Part shown: positions 47,510 through 56,598 of the stretch, piece by piece
How the letters are laid out: each line of letters opens with the position of its first letter
How positions within the stretch are numbered: position 1 is the first letter of the stretch
Origin: Marinicella gelatinilytica
Lineage (GTDB): Bacteria > Pseudomonadota > Gammaproteobacteria > Xanthomonadales > Marinicellaceae
NCBI RefSeq assembly: GCF_026410405.1
Contig: NZ_JAPMLN010000002.1
Location: forward strand, 64,056-128,055
DNA: 64,000 nucleotides
Direction: 5' to 3'
Program-made: the position numbers and the translations under genes
The notes under the pieces: model-generated
What the model was told of the DNA's origin: nothing
The model's database searches: none
What the model saw: the letters and a program-made list of their open reading frames with translations, nothing else

Positions 47510-47669
47510 ATTCTCACAGCTAGCCTCTTTAACCCCCATATTACTTTTTGGTGCGTAGAGTCATAACCTAGCCGCACCCCTTGCGGGTGCCTGATTGGGT
47601 GAAATAGATTGCAAACTATGTTCTAACCATTTGGTTTATCGCCTGCATCGAATTCTAATGCGCATGTTA

Positions 47670-48557
47670 TTACTTTGTTTGCAGATAGGGATTTGTGCCG
47701 TTTTTTTGAATACTAAAACGTTTGTAAGTCCACTGGTATTGCGCTGGGTTTAAGCTCACCAGTTTGGCGATATCTTGATTTAAAGCCATGACCGATTGCT
47801 GCATGTCACCATAAATTCCTTCATCGGCTTTTTTAAAGTGAATAATAAAACCATCTGCTTGCCGTTCAGCCACTGCCAACACCACAGGTGCATCCGTTTT
47901 ATGCGCTATTTTAGACAACAGGGTCATGGTATAAGCCGATTGACCCATAAAATCCGCATAAACGCCCTGGCCTGATTTAGGTTGTTGATCCGGTAATATC
48001 GCCATAATTCCCTTGTGACTCAAATGTTTTAACATGGTTCTGACACCTTTAGCATCTGCGGTAATTTGTTTAGCACCACCCTGCCCTCGATATGTTAATA
48101 GTAACTCTTCAATTTTTTTATCACTTGGTGGTTTATACAGAAAAGCAAAATCGTCATATCGTGACAACCACAAATTAAGCACTTCCCAATTACCAAAATG
48201 TGGTGCCGCTAATAACACACCACGGCCTTGTGCCAGTGCATCATCCAAAATCTGTTGATCTTTAACCGCTTTAATCAACTCAGGAAATTGATTTGGATAA
48301 CGCCGCCACACCACCCCCAGTTCACACACCGCTTTTAGGGTCTCGATTAAACTGTCTTTCGCCAGTTGTCGTTGCTCATCTAATGATTTATTCGGGTAAC
48401 ATAAACCAATATTGGTCAGGGTAATATGGCGTTGTTTGGCTGAAAATCGCCAAAAGATGTTAGCCAAAAAATGGGCTAACTTATGACTGCCGGATAAAGA
48501 TAACAATCCATTAAGTTTGATAATTAAGTGAAATATAAAGGCTCGCATGACCGACAT
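47670..48557 (-). CDS. LpxL/HtrB-family lipid A acyltransferase
   Basis: A 295-residue inner-membrane acyltransferase of the lysophospholipid/lipid A family. The catalytic HX4D/E-type motif is AAPHFGNWEVLNL, and LPDQQPKSGQGVYADFMGQSAYT matches the second conserved block. An N-terminal hydrophobic helix anchors it. It would add a secondary acyl chain to lipid A. Start is 48557 or the ATG at 48548. It is a single-gene unit reading away from the ncRNA upstream. Confidence 0.87.
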   Translation of the reverse strand: MSVMRAFIFHLIIKLNGLLSLSGSHKLAHFLANIFWRFSAKQRHITLTNIGLCYPNKSLDEQRQLAKDSLIETLKAVCELGVVWRRYPNQFPELIKAVKDQQILDDALAQGRGVLLAAPHFGNWEVLNLWLSRYDDFAFLYKPPSDKKIEELLLTYRGQGGAKQITADAKGVRTMLKHLSHKGIMAILPDQQPKSGQGVYADFMGQSAYTMTLLSKIAHKTDAPVVLAVAERQADGFIIHFKKADEGIYGDMQQSVMALNQDIAKLVSLNPAQYQWTYKRFSIQKNGTNPYLQTK

Positions 48558-48644
48558 TATAAAAGATATTACCGGACTTCGGTGACCTAAGCGAATATGT
48601 AAGTCATAACTGACGTTTATACTTACAACAGCTTAATTTCAGAA

Positions 48645-48678
48645 CAAAAAAAACCGCCGTCACCGAAGTGACAGCGGT
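48645..48678 (-). terminator. Intrinsic terminator of an ncRNA
   Basis: On the minus strand an 11-bp stem (ACCGCTGTCAC / GTGACGGCGGT, one G-U pair) closed by the stable UUCG loop is followed by T7-8. No coding region feeds it, so it must end an RNA made in the region upstream. Confidence 0.85.
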
Positions 48679-48887
48679 CAATGTGCGAAGACCCCAAACA
48701 CAAGGCCTTCTTCCATTACCCCGAGAGTGGACATCCATTTCCCGATTATGACTCCCTGTTCATAACCGCAGATCCTCCGTGGATCATTCCTAATGCTTCA
48801 CTGCGCTTAACCGTCCTTTGTTGTTATCCATGGGTGCCATTATGGAGCATGGTTTTATTTAAATCTGTCCATAAATTCTTATTTAGA
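48645..48887 (-). ncRNA. Probable structured small RNA of unknown type
   Basis: A transcript of about 200-240 bases is implied. It is bounded by the clpB terminator (48930-48962) on one side and a strong own terminator (48645-48678) on the other, with a perfect -35 box TTGACA at 48893-48888. The -10 is weak. The RNA contains several hairpins: GATCC/GGATC near 48768-48783, GGTTATGA/TCATAATC near 48740-48765, TGGA/TCCA near 48728-48738 and GAAGA/TCTTC near 48687-48713. I could not match it to tmRNA, RNase P, SRP or E. coli-type 6S RNA. Its 5' end is a guess. Confidence 0.5.
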
Positions 48888-48929
48888 TGTCAATAATTAC
48901 CTACAAGCATCTTTCGTACCTTTAGGCAT

Positions 48930-48962
48930 AAAAAAACCTGCCAATCAATGACAGGTTTTTTT
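48930..48962 (-). terminator. Terminator of clpB
   Basis: A 12-bp stem on the minus strand (AAAAACCTGTCA / TGGCAGGTTTTT, one G-U pair) with a long T-run lies 42 bases past the clpB stop. A second hairpin (AGGTGC/GCACCT) lies between it and the stop. Confidence 0.8.
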
Positions 48963-49003
48963 AAGTGCTGGAGGTGCCTTACTGCGCACCTGAGTATTTG
49001 TCG

Positions 49004-51574
49004 TTATTGAACCTTAAAAACCAACTGTTTATCGACTAAATCCACCAGAACTTTTTGGCCGGGATTAATGCCTCCCGCCAATAGTTTCTGCGCCAGTGGG
49101 TTCTCCAATTCGTCTTGAATGGCGCGTTTCAGCGGTCTGGCACCATACACCGGATCGAATCCGACCCGACCTAAGAAATCCAACGCGGCGTCACTGACGT
49201 CAAGATGAATGTCTTTCACCAGTAAGCGATTTTTCACACGACCCACCTGAATCGCCGCAATCTGACGAATTTGTTCCTGTTTCAAGGGGTGGAACACCAC
49301 AATATCATCGACGCGGTTAATAAACTCTGGTCTGAAATGCTGACCAACAATTTCCATCACCGAAGATTTGATGTCCTCATAATCGTCATTAATTTTCTGC
49401 TGAATGACATCAGAGCCCAGATTAGAAGTCATGATTATAATGGTGTTTTTAAAGTCCACGGTGCGACCCTGACCGTCGGTTAAGCGACCGTCATCTAAAA
49501 CCTGCAATAAAATATTAAACACATCCGGATGGGCCTTTTCCACTTCATCTAAAAGAATCAATGAATAGGGCTTACGCCGCACGGCTTCGGTTAAATAACC
49601 ACCTTGGTCATAACCCACATACCCCGGCGGCGCACCGATTAAACGGGCCACCGAATGTTTTTCCATAAATTCCGACATATCCAGACGAATAATGGCATCT
49701 TCGGTATCAAACATAAACTCAGCCAGGGCTTTGGTTAATTCAGTTTTACCGACACCGGTGGGGCCTAAAAACATAAAAGAGCCGGTGGGGCGATTGGGAT
49801 CTGATAACCCGGCACGAGAACGGCGAATGGCATCAGAAACCGCTGAAACCGCTTCATCCTGACCAATCAGACGTTTATGGATGGCGTCTTCCATGTCCAA
49901 TAGTTTTTGTTTTTCGCCGGCCATCATTTTGTTCACCGGAATTCCGGTCCACATGGATACGATTTCGGCAATTTCATTTTCCGTGACTTTATTACGCAGT
50001 AATTTAAACTGGCTCATATCAACGTCGGTGGCCTGCGCGATTTGCTTTTCTAAATTCGGCATGGTGCCATATTGTAGTTCCGACATTTTCGCCAAATCAC
50101 CGGCTCGTTTTGCCGCTTCAAATTCTGCTTTAGCCTGCTCTAAAGATTCTTTTAGATGCGTGGTACCTTGCACCGCCGCTTTCTCAGCATTCCAGATCTC
50201 TTCTAAATCAGAATATTCACGCTCTAATTCAGCAATGTTTTCATCCAGTTCTTTGAGGTGTTTTTTGGAACCTTTGTCTTTTTCTCGCAGCAGGGTTTCG
50301 CGCTCCATTTTCATCTGAATTAGGCGTCGCTCAATACTGTCCAACTTATCCGGTTTGGAGTCGATTTCCATACGAATTCGACTGGCGGCTTCATCCATGA
50401 GATCAATGGCTTTATCGGGTAAATTCCGATCAGTGATATAACGGTGCGATAAGGTGGCAGCGGCAATAATCGCAGGATCTGTGATTTCCACCGCATGATG
50501 CACTTCATAACGTTCATTCAAGCCACGTAAAATGGCAATGGTGTCTTCCACCGAGGGCTCGTCCACAAATACTTTTTGGAATCGTCGCTCTAAAGCCTTG
50601 TCTTTTTCAATGTACTCACGGTACTCGTCAAGTGTGGTGGCACCGATACAATGCAGTTCACCGCGTGCTAATGCCGGTTTTAGCATATTGCCGGCATCCA
50701 TGGAGCCTTCGGCTTTACCGGCACCCACCATGGTGTGGAGTTCATCGATAAACAAAATCACCTGACCTTCTTGTTTGCTTAAATCATTAAGCAATGCTTT
50801 TAAACGCTCTTCAAATTCTCCGCGGTATTTAGCGCCGGCGATCAAAGCCCCTAAATCAAGAGACAACAATCTTTTGCCTTTAACGCCTTCAGGCACTTCG
50901 TTATTGACAATACGTTGCGCCAGGCCTTCGACGATGGCGGTTTTACCCACCCCCGGCTCACCGATTATGACCGGGTTATTTTTGGTGCGACGCTGTAAAA
51001 TCTGAATGGTGCGACGGATTTCAGCGTCTCGACCAATAATAGGATCGATTTTTGCAGCTTCGGCACGGGCGGTTAAGTCAATGGTGTATTTTTCCAAAGC
51101 ACCTCGATTTTCTTCAGCGCTTTGTTCGTTGACCTTTTCGCCACCGCGAACGGCATCAATGGCACCGGCAATGGCCTCTCGATTGGCACCGGCTTTTTTC
51201 AATAATTGTGCGGTGGTATCAGACGAATCCATTAAAGCCAAGGCAAATAACTCACTGGCAATATATTGATCACCGCGTTTTTGTGCCAGCTTATCGCAGA
51301 TATTTAAAACCCGGTTTAAATTATTGGATAAACCCACATCACCGGGGCCGCTCACCACCGGCATCATATCGATGGTATTATCCAGTTCTTGTTGTAATTG
51401 GTTTAAATTCACCCCGGCCTTGGTTAAGACATGTTTCAGGGATGAATTTTGTTGTTGCAACATGGCATGAAGCACATGCGCGGATTCAATCATATTATGA
51501 TCCTTACCCACAGCCAAAGATTGGGCTTCACTCAACGCCTGTTGAAAATTTGTTGTTAATTTATTCATATTCAT
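49004..51574 (-). CDS. clpB: ATP-dependent chaperone ClpB
   Basis: An 856-residue AAA+ disaggregase that works with DnaK. The N-terminal repeat domain starts with [24 protein letters not shown]-1 has GEPGVGKTA and the pore segment [14 protein letters not shown]. The coiled-coil M domain is about 410-520. AAA-2 has [16 protein letters not shown] and the pore loop GYVGYDQGG. Length matches E. coli ClpB (857). The ATG may be 51574 or two codons on. It has a heat-shock promoter and own terminator. Confidence 0.97.
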   Translation of the reverse strand: MNMNKLTTNFQQALSEAQSLAVGKDHNMIESAHVLHAMLQQQNSSLKHVLTKAGVNLNQLQQELDNTIDMMPVVSGPGDVGLSNNLNRVLNICDKLAQKRGDQYIASELFALALMDSSDTTAQLLKKAGANREAIAGAIDAVRGGEKVNEQSAEENRGALEKYTIDLTARAEAAKIDPIIGRDAEIRRTIQILQRRTKNNPVIIGEPGVGKTAIVEGLAQRIVNNEVPEGVKGKRLLSLDLGALIAGAKYRGEFEERLKALLNDLSKQEGQVILFIDELHTMVGAGKAEGSMDAGNMLKPALARGELHCIGATTLDEYREYIEKDKALERRFQKVFVDEPSVEDTIAILRGLNERYEVHHAVEITDPAIIAAATLSHRYITDRNLPDKAIDLMDEAASRIRMEIDSKPDKLDSIERRLIQMKMERETLLREKDKGSKKHLKELDENIAELEREYSDLEEIWNAEKAAVQGTTHLKESLEQAKAEFEAAKRAGDLAKMSELQYGTMPNLEKQIAQATDVDMSQFKLLRNKVTENEIAEIVSMWTGIPVNKMMAGEKQKLLDMEDAIHKRLIGQDEAVSAVSDAIRRSRAGLSDPNRPTGSFMFLGPTGVGKTELTKALAEFMFDTEDAIIRLDMSEFMEKHSVARLIGAPPGYVGYDQGGYLTEAVRRKPYSLILLDEVEKAHPDVFNILLQVLDDGRLTDGQGRTVDFKNTIIIMTSNLGSDVIQQKINDDYEDIKSSVMEIVGQHFRPEFINRVDDIVVFHPLKQEQIRQIAAIQVGRVKNRLLVKDIHLDVSDAALDFLGRVGFDPVYGARPLKRAIQDELENPLAQKLLAGGINPGQKVLVDLVDKQLVFKVQ

Positions 51575-51605
51575 GGTGTTGATAATATTTTGTAAACTGA
51601 TTGAT

Positions 51606-51634
51606 TAATGGGGGTTAATAGATGCTTTTTCAAA
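51606..51634 (-). promoter_or_regulatory. Sigma-32 (heat shock) promoter of clpB
   Basis: On the minus strand TTTGAAA (51634-51628), 14 bases, then CCCCATTA (51613-51606, preceded by another C) match the sigma-32 consensus CTTGAAA-N11-16-CCCCATnT. It lies 32 bases before the ClpB start. Confidence 0.8.
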
Positions 51635-51710
51635 TGACGTCAAAGTTGATTTGATTTCACACTGACTCACGATGCGGTATAATGAACGAACGTTTAATTA
51701 AATACCCATT

Positions 51711-53324
51711 TTGACTAAATTTGACTATATTATTGTCGGTGCCGGTTCGGCTGGCTGTGTCTTGGCTAACCGCTTAAGTGCCTCAGGACAACATCAGGTT
51801 TTACTGCTGGAAGCCGGTAGTCGGGACTGGAATCCAATGATTCATATGCCCGCCGGTTTGTCCAGACTGGCCACCTTAAAAAGCCTCAATTGGGGTTATC
51901 ACACCCAACCGGAACCTGAGCTCAATAACCGCCGCCTCTATTGGCCGCGCGGGAAAGTCCTCGGCGGCTCCTCCTCCATTAATGCCATGTGCTATTGTCG
52001 CGGTCATCGCAAAGACTATGACCATTGGCGCGATTTAGGTAATGATGGCTGGGGTTATGAAGAAGTGTTGCCCTATTTCCTGAAAAGCGAGAACAACCAA
52101 AGCCTTGATAATGACTATCACAGCAATGAAGGACCGCTTTCCGTATCTGACCTCAGCTATGTCAATCCATTGAGCAAAGTTTTTATCGATGCCGCTGAAC
52201 AAGCCGGGTTTGATCGCACTGATGATTTTAACGGTGCGAGGCAACGGGGCTTTGGCTTGTATCAGGTCACGCAAAAAGACAATCGACGCCATTCATCGGC
52301 ACAAGCGTACCTGACACCGGCATTAAGTCGTGATAACTTAACAGTGATGACCCATGCCCTGGCTGAAAAAATACTGTTTGACGGCAGCCGCGCCACCGGC
52401 ATTCAGATTCACTATAAAAACAATACCCAATCTTTATATGCCGATAAGGAAGTCATCATCTCCGGTGGCGCCATAAATTCACCGCAATTACTGATGCTCT
52501 CAGGTATCGGTGAGGCCGAACACTTGCGACAACACGGTATTGATGTGGTGCATGATTTACCCGGTGTGGGTCAGAATCTACAGGATCATCTGGATATTTG
52601 TCTGGTGCAAGGCAGTCGCCAAAGTATCACTTATGACACCATCAGTGAAATCATGACCGGACTCAAGTATTACCTATTAAACAAAGGCCCCGGTACCTCC
52701 AATATTGCGGAAGCCGGTGGTTTCTGGCAAAGCCCACTGGCCGAGGATGACCGCCCGGATTTACAATTTCATTTTGTCCCGGCTATTTTGGATGATCATG
52801 GCCGTAATCGCATTAAAGGCAGCGGCTACACCCTGCATATGTGTATGTTACGCCCGAATAGTCGCGGTCAAATCACCCTGGCGGACAACAAGCCCGACAG
52901 TGCACCTTTGATTCAAGCCAATTACCTCAGTGCTGCCGGGGACTTAGAAACCATGTTGGCCGGTTTTGATATTCAACGGAAAATTTTTGCGCAGCCCGCT
53001 TTTGATGCCTATCGAGACAAGGAAATATTCCCGGGGAATGACGTGCAAAGCCAAGCGGAAATTACTGAATTTATCCGTCAAAAAGCGGAAACCATTTACC
53101 ATCCCATCGGCACCTGCAAAATGGGCAGCGATGATATGGCAGTGGTTGATAATCAGCTTAAAGTCCATGGCATTGAAGGACTTCGGGTGGTGGATGCTTC
53201 AGTGATGCCAACGCTTATTTCTGGCAACACCAATGCCCCGACCATGATGATGGCAGAAAAAATCAGCGATTCTATTCTCAATGGAGTGCTGCTGAGCAGC
53301 ACGACCCGCCGAGCCGGTTGGTGA
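51711..53324 (+). CDS. GMC-family FAD-dependent oxidoreductase (choline/alcohol dehydrogenase-like)
   Basis: A 537-residue flavoprotein. It has the FAD dinucleotide motif VGAGSAGCVLANRLS (residues 9-23), GMC signature 1 WPRGKVLGGSSSINAMCYCRGH, signature 2 SGGAINSPQLLMLSGIG, and the catalytic His in YHPIGTCKMG. The start is TTG at 51711; no in-frame ATG is near, and a TATAAT at 51678-51683 fits a start there. The closest relatives would be choline dehydrogenase and alcohol dehydrogenases of the AlkJ type. No betaine genes are nearby, so an alcohol substrate is as likely. Confidence 0.9.
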   Translation: MTKFDYIIVGAGSAGCVLANRLSASGQHQVLLLEAGSRDWNPMIHMPAGLSRLATLKSLNWGYHTQPEPELNNRRLYWPRGKVLGGSSSINAMCYCRGHRKDYDHWRDLGNDGWGYEEVLPYFLKSENNQSLDNDYHSNEGPLSVSDLSYVNPLSKVFIDAAEQAGFDRTDDFNGARQRGFGLYQVTQKDNRRHSSAQAYLTPALSRDNLTVMTHALAEKILFDGSRATGIQIHYKNNTQSLYADKEVIISGGAINSPQLLMLSGIGEAEHLRQHGIDVVHDLPGVGQNLQDHLDICLVQGSRQSITYDTISEIMTGLKYYLLNKGPGTSNIAEAGGFWQSPLAEDDRPDLQFHFVPAILDDHGRNRIKGSGYTLHMCMLRPNSRGQITLADNKPDSAPLIQANYLSAAGDLETMLAGFDIQRKIFAQPAFDAYRDKEIFPGNDVQSQAEITEFIRQKAETIYHPIGTCKMGSDDMAVVDNQLKVHGIEGLRVVDASVMPTLISGNTNAPTMMMAEKISDSILNGVLLSSTTRRAGW

Positions 53325-53382
53325 GCGAAGCGAATCAGAGGCGAAGAGCGCGAAGTTATAAGAAGTGTTCGCCGTGGCCGCT

Positions 53383-53409
53383 TTCACTTTTGTCGGGAAC
53401 AAAAGTGAA
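53383..53409. repeat. Perfect 11-bp hairpin between the GMC and OppB genes
   Basis: TTCACTTTTGT and ACAAAAGTGAA flank a 5-base loop. There is no T-run, so it is not a plain terminator. The preceding bases (GAGCGAAGCGAA...GGCGAAGAGCGCGAAG) are also repetitive. Confidence 0.65.
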
Positions 53410-53440
53410 TGAAGTCCCAAGAACACACCTTACCTAAACC

Positions 53441-54370
53441 ATGATTCGATTGCTCTGGCAAAGGCTGCTGTGGGCGATACCGGTTTTGTGGTTGGTGCTG
53501 ACAATTACCTTTGTGTTATTGCGGGTGGCACCCGGTGGTCCTTTTGATTCTGAGCGCCAGTTAACCGCTGAAGCGGCCGCTCAAATTGCCGCCAAATACC
53601 AACTGGATCAACCTGTCATCACCCAGTACGGCCACTACCTGGGCCAAGTTCTGCGAGGTGATTTAGGCCCATCTTTTCAATACCCCGACCAAACCGTGAA
53701 TGAACTGATTGCCTATGGCTTGCCCATTTCAGCGACATTGGGTATCTGGGCTTTGTTATCGGCACTATTAGTCGGCTTGCCTCTGGGTGCGTTGGCAGCC
53801 AAACGAGCGGATAAACCAACAGACTTGCTGATTGGCTTGTCTGCTGTTTTCGGTATCAGTGTGCCTAATTTTGTGATTGGACCTGTGCTGATTTTAGCTT
53901 TGGCCGTTTATTGGCCGTTATTACCGGTGGGTGGCTGGAACGGCGGCCAAGCGACCCATTTGGTGCTGCCTGTGATGACCCTGGCCTTGCCGTTTATAGC
54001 CTATATCACCCGCTTATTTCGGGGTGCTTTATTGGAAGAACTGCAAAAACCCTATATCACCACCGCCCGTGCCAAAGGCTGCAGTGAATTAAGAATTTTA
54101 TGGGGTCATGCGTTTAAACCGTCGATGCTGCCGGTGGTCAGTTTCTTAGGACCTGCTTCGGTGGGCTTAATCACCGGCTCGGTGGTGGTGGAACAAATTT
54201 TTGGTTTGCCCGGGATGGGCCGTTACTTTGTGCAAGGCGCTTTAAACCGGGATTACACACTGGTTTTGGGTGTGGTGTTGGTGGTGGCCTTATTAATGCT
54301 GATTATGAATACGGTGGCTGATCTTTTGTATCGTCTATTAGACCCACGCGCCGGAGATGACAAGCCATGA
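53441..54370 (+). CDS. Oligopeptide ABC transporter permease, OppB family
   Basis: A 309-residue inner-membrane permease. The N-terminus MIRLLWQRLLWAIPVLWLVLTITFVLLRVAPGGPF (in part) is typical of OppB/DppB. The permease loop ITRLFRGALLEELQKPYITTARAKG and the C-terminal VVEQIFGLPGMGRYFVQGALNRDY are also typical. Six helices are visible. It overlaps the OppC gene by 4 bases. Confidence 0.9.
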   Translation: MIRLLWQRLLWAIPVLWLVLTITFVLLRVAPGGPFDSERQLTAEAAAQIAAKYQLDQPVITQYGHYLGQVLRGDLGPSFQYPDQTVNELIAYGLPISATLGIWALLSALLVGLPLGALAAKRADKPTDLLIGLSAVFGISVPNFVIGPVLILALAVYWPLLPVGGWNGGQATHLVLPVMTLALPFIAYITRLFRGALLEELQKPYITTARAKGCSELRILWGHAFKPSMLPVVSFLGPASVGLITGSVVVEQIFGLPGMGRYFVQGALNRDYTLVLGVVLVVALLMLIMNTVADLLYRLLDPRAGDDKP

Positions 54371-55170
54371 AAATTAAGATCGCACTGACGTGGCTGATTA
54401 TCATGGGCATATGGGTCATAATCGGGCCGTGGTTATCCAGCCAACAACCGGAGTTTATTCACTGGGATGCCATGGCCCAGGCACCCAACAGTCAGTTTTG
54501 GTTTGGTACCGATGTTATGGGCCGGGATCTTTATGTGCGCACCTTATTGGGAGGCCGATTATCCTTATTGGTGGCTTTGGTGGCCACTTGTATGAGTTTA
54601 TTGATTGGCGTGAGTTACGGTTTAGTTTCAGGTTATTTGGGTGGTCGAATCGATCGTTTGATGATGCGTTTTTTAGATGTGCTATACGCCTTACCATTTT
54701 TGTTTTTGGTGATTTTACTGTTGGTGTTTTTTGGCCAGCACATGATTTTACTGTTTGTCGCCATCGGTGGTTATATCTGGCTTGATACCGCCCGCATTGT
54801 CCGCGGTCAAACCCTGGTGTTAAAAAAACAAGCTTATGTGGAAGCCGCGCAAGCCATGGGCCAATCAACCGGTCGTATATTAACCATGCATTTGCTGCCC
54901 AATTTACGTGGCGTGGTGATTATTTATGCCACCCTCACCATTCCACAGGTGATTTTGATTGAATCCTTTATTTCATTTCTGGGTTTGGGTGTGCAAGAAC
55001 CCAACACCTCATGGGGCACACTGGTTAGTGAAGGTGTGGATAATCTACAAACTGCACCCTGGTCATTGTGGATTCCCGGGGCATTTTTATCACTGACCTT
55101 AATGGCCTTTAATTTGTTGGGTGATGGTTTACGGGATTACTGGGACCCACACCAATTACGTTCGCGGTGA
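54367..55170 (+). CDS. Oligopeptide ABC transporter permease, OppC family
   Basis: A 267-residue permease, slightly short for OppC (about 300). The motifs HWDAMAQAPNSQFWFGTDVMGRDLYVRTLLGGR (in part), ARIVRGQTLVLKKQAYVEAAQAMG and FISFLGLGVQEPNTSWGTL identify it. It pairs with the OppB protein. Its last 15 bases overlap the 3' end of the opposite-strand mscS gene. Confidence 0.9.
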   Translation: MKIKIALTWLIIMGIWVIIGPWLSSQQPEFIHWDAMAQAPNSQFWFGTDVMGRDLYVRTLLGGRLSLLVALVATCMSLLIGVSYGLVSGYLGGRIDRLMMRFLDVLYALPFLFLVILLLVFFGQHMILLFVAIGGYIWLDTARIVRGQTLVLKKQAYVEAAQAMGQSTGRILTMHLLPNLRGVVIIYATLTIPQVILIESFISFLGLGVQEPNTSWGTLVSEGVDNLQTAPWSLWIPGAFLSLTLMAFNLLGDGLRDYWDPHQLRSR

Positions 55171-56484
55171 TTCAGAGACGTGCTTAATCTCGCCTTCGGC
55201 CGGTAGGGTTTCAGGCTGTTGTTTTGCCGCCGTCGATTGTGCCAACGTCTCCCGCAAAAAACGCACATCAGCACTGCCGGGTGACTGATGAATACGCAAA
55301 TCAAAGGCATCCATCACCGCATAAATATGATCAAAAATATCACTTTGAATGGCTTCATATTCGGCCCAAACGGTGGTGTTGGTAAAGGCATAAATCTGCA
55401 AAGGAATGCCCTGATTTTCTGCAGCTTGTTGACGCACCATCAAAGTCATTTCTTGATGAATCCCCGGGTGGTTTTTGAGCATATTAACCAAATAAGCACG
55501 TAGTGTGCCTAAGTTGGTCAAACGCCGACCATTTATTTTAAGCTCCATATTAAAGTCATGTTCGCTGTTATAGGCTTTAATTTCTTGGTTTTTCTCTTCT
55601 AAATAGGGCGCCAATAAACTCGCCTGACTCAGGCGTTCCATTAATTCATCATCCATAAACTTAACACTGGTGACATCAATATAAATCGATCGCATAATCC
55701 GCCGGCCACCCGATTGGGTCATGCCTTGCCAGTTTTTAAACGAATCTGAAATGAGCGCATAAGTGGGAATGGTGGTGATGGTTTTGTCCCAGTTCTGCAC
55801 TTTCACTGTGGTCAAACCAATCTCAATAACATCACCATCAGCACCGTAACTGGGCATCTCCAGCCAGTCACCGATGCGCAGCATGTCATTGACTGATAAT
55901 TGAATACCGGCAACAAAACCCAACAAAGGGTCTTTAAAGACCAACATCAATACCGCCGCCATGGCACCTAAACCACTGATAATCAAGGTTGGTGATTTAT
56001 TCACCACCACCGCAATCATAAAGATAATGGCCACCACCGTGAACACCAGTTTAATCGCCTGTAAAAATCCTTGAATCGGCAAATCACGGGTGCGTTCATG
56101 TTGTCTGGCCATATAGCCTAAGCCATTCACCAAAGAAAACAGCGTCAACAGTAAGAACAAGGTAATCCATAACAGGGTCAGGGTTTGCAACCAGGTAAAA
56201 AGTGCACCCTCAGGGTTTAGCCAAAGGTTAATTTGTATGAAAATAATGATACCCTGAACCGTTAAAGCCAGTCGACTAAACAGTTTTTTCTCAAACAAAA
56301 TGGCTCGCCAGATATGTCTGGATTTACGGGTCATTTTATCCACCACCTTGACCATCACTTTATGAAAAAGCCAATGAATCAGCAGTGAAATAATAACAAT
56401 CACACCCACCATAACCAATCCCATTTGTAGTTGTGACAATTCAATACCAAATTCGGTAAACCAATGTTTAATAAAGTCTTTCAT
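55156..56484 (-). CDS. MscS-family mechanosensitive channel (YbdG-like)
   Basis: A 442-residue membrane protein. Five hydrophobic segments lie in the first 200 residues. The MscS domain follows, with pore helix region LGAMAAVLMLVFKDPLLGFVAGIQLS and ADGDVIEIGLTTVKVQNWDKTITTIPTYALISDSFKNWQGM (in part), a close match to E. coli YbdG. C-terminal soluble region from about 270. Such channels open in hypo-osmotic shock. It stands alone between the oppBC and oppDF genes. Confidence 0.9.
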   Translation of the reverse strand: MKDFIKHWFTEFGIELSQLQMGLVMVGVIVIISLLIHWLFHKVMVKVVDKMTRKSRHIWRAILFEKKLFSRLALTVQGIIIFIQINLWLNPEGALFTWLQTLTLLWITLFLLLTLFSLVNGLGYMARQHERTRDLPIQGFLQAIKLVFTVVAIIFMIAVVVNKSPTLIISGLGAMAAVLMLVFKDPLLGFVAGIQLSVNDMLRIGDWLEMPSYGADGDVIEIGLTTVKVQNWDKTITTIPTYALISDSFKNWQGMTQSGGRRIMRSIYIDVTSVKFMDDELMERLSQASLLAPYLEEKNQEIKAYNSEHDFNMELKINGRRLTNLGTLRAYLVNMLKNHPGIHQEMTLMVRQQAAENQGIPLQIYAFTNTTVWAEYEAIQSDIFDHIYAVMDAFDLRIHQSPGSADVRFLRETLAQSTAAKQQPETLPAEGEIKHVSESPRT

Positions 56485-56598
56485 AACAATTTAGGTGGTG
56501 TGTTCAAACAATTATAGATGGGGCTTTATATGGGTTTTTAAAGCCTCCGATTGTTGTCTGTGGTTGCCGGGTTATTGAGCATCGCTTAAAATAACATC

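Noticed and set aside
48645-48893. Naming the ncRNA as 6S, tmRNA, RNase P or SRP RNA
   Set aside because: The diagnostic segments I know for those RNAs were not found, and the fold looks like separate hairpins rather than the long 6S rod.
48681-48896. A 71-codon plus-strand frame between the acyltransferase and clpB genes
   Set aside because: It has no ribosome binding site, its sequence resembles no protein I know, and it is antisense to the hairpins and terminator of the proposed ncRNA.
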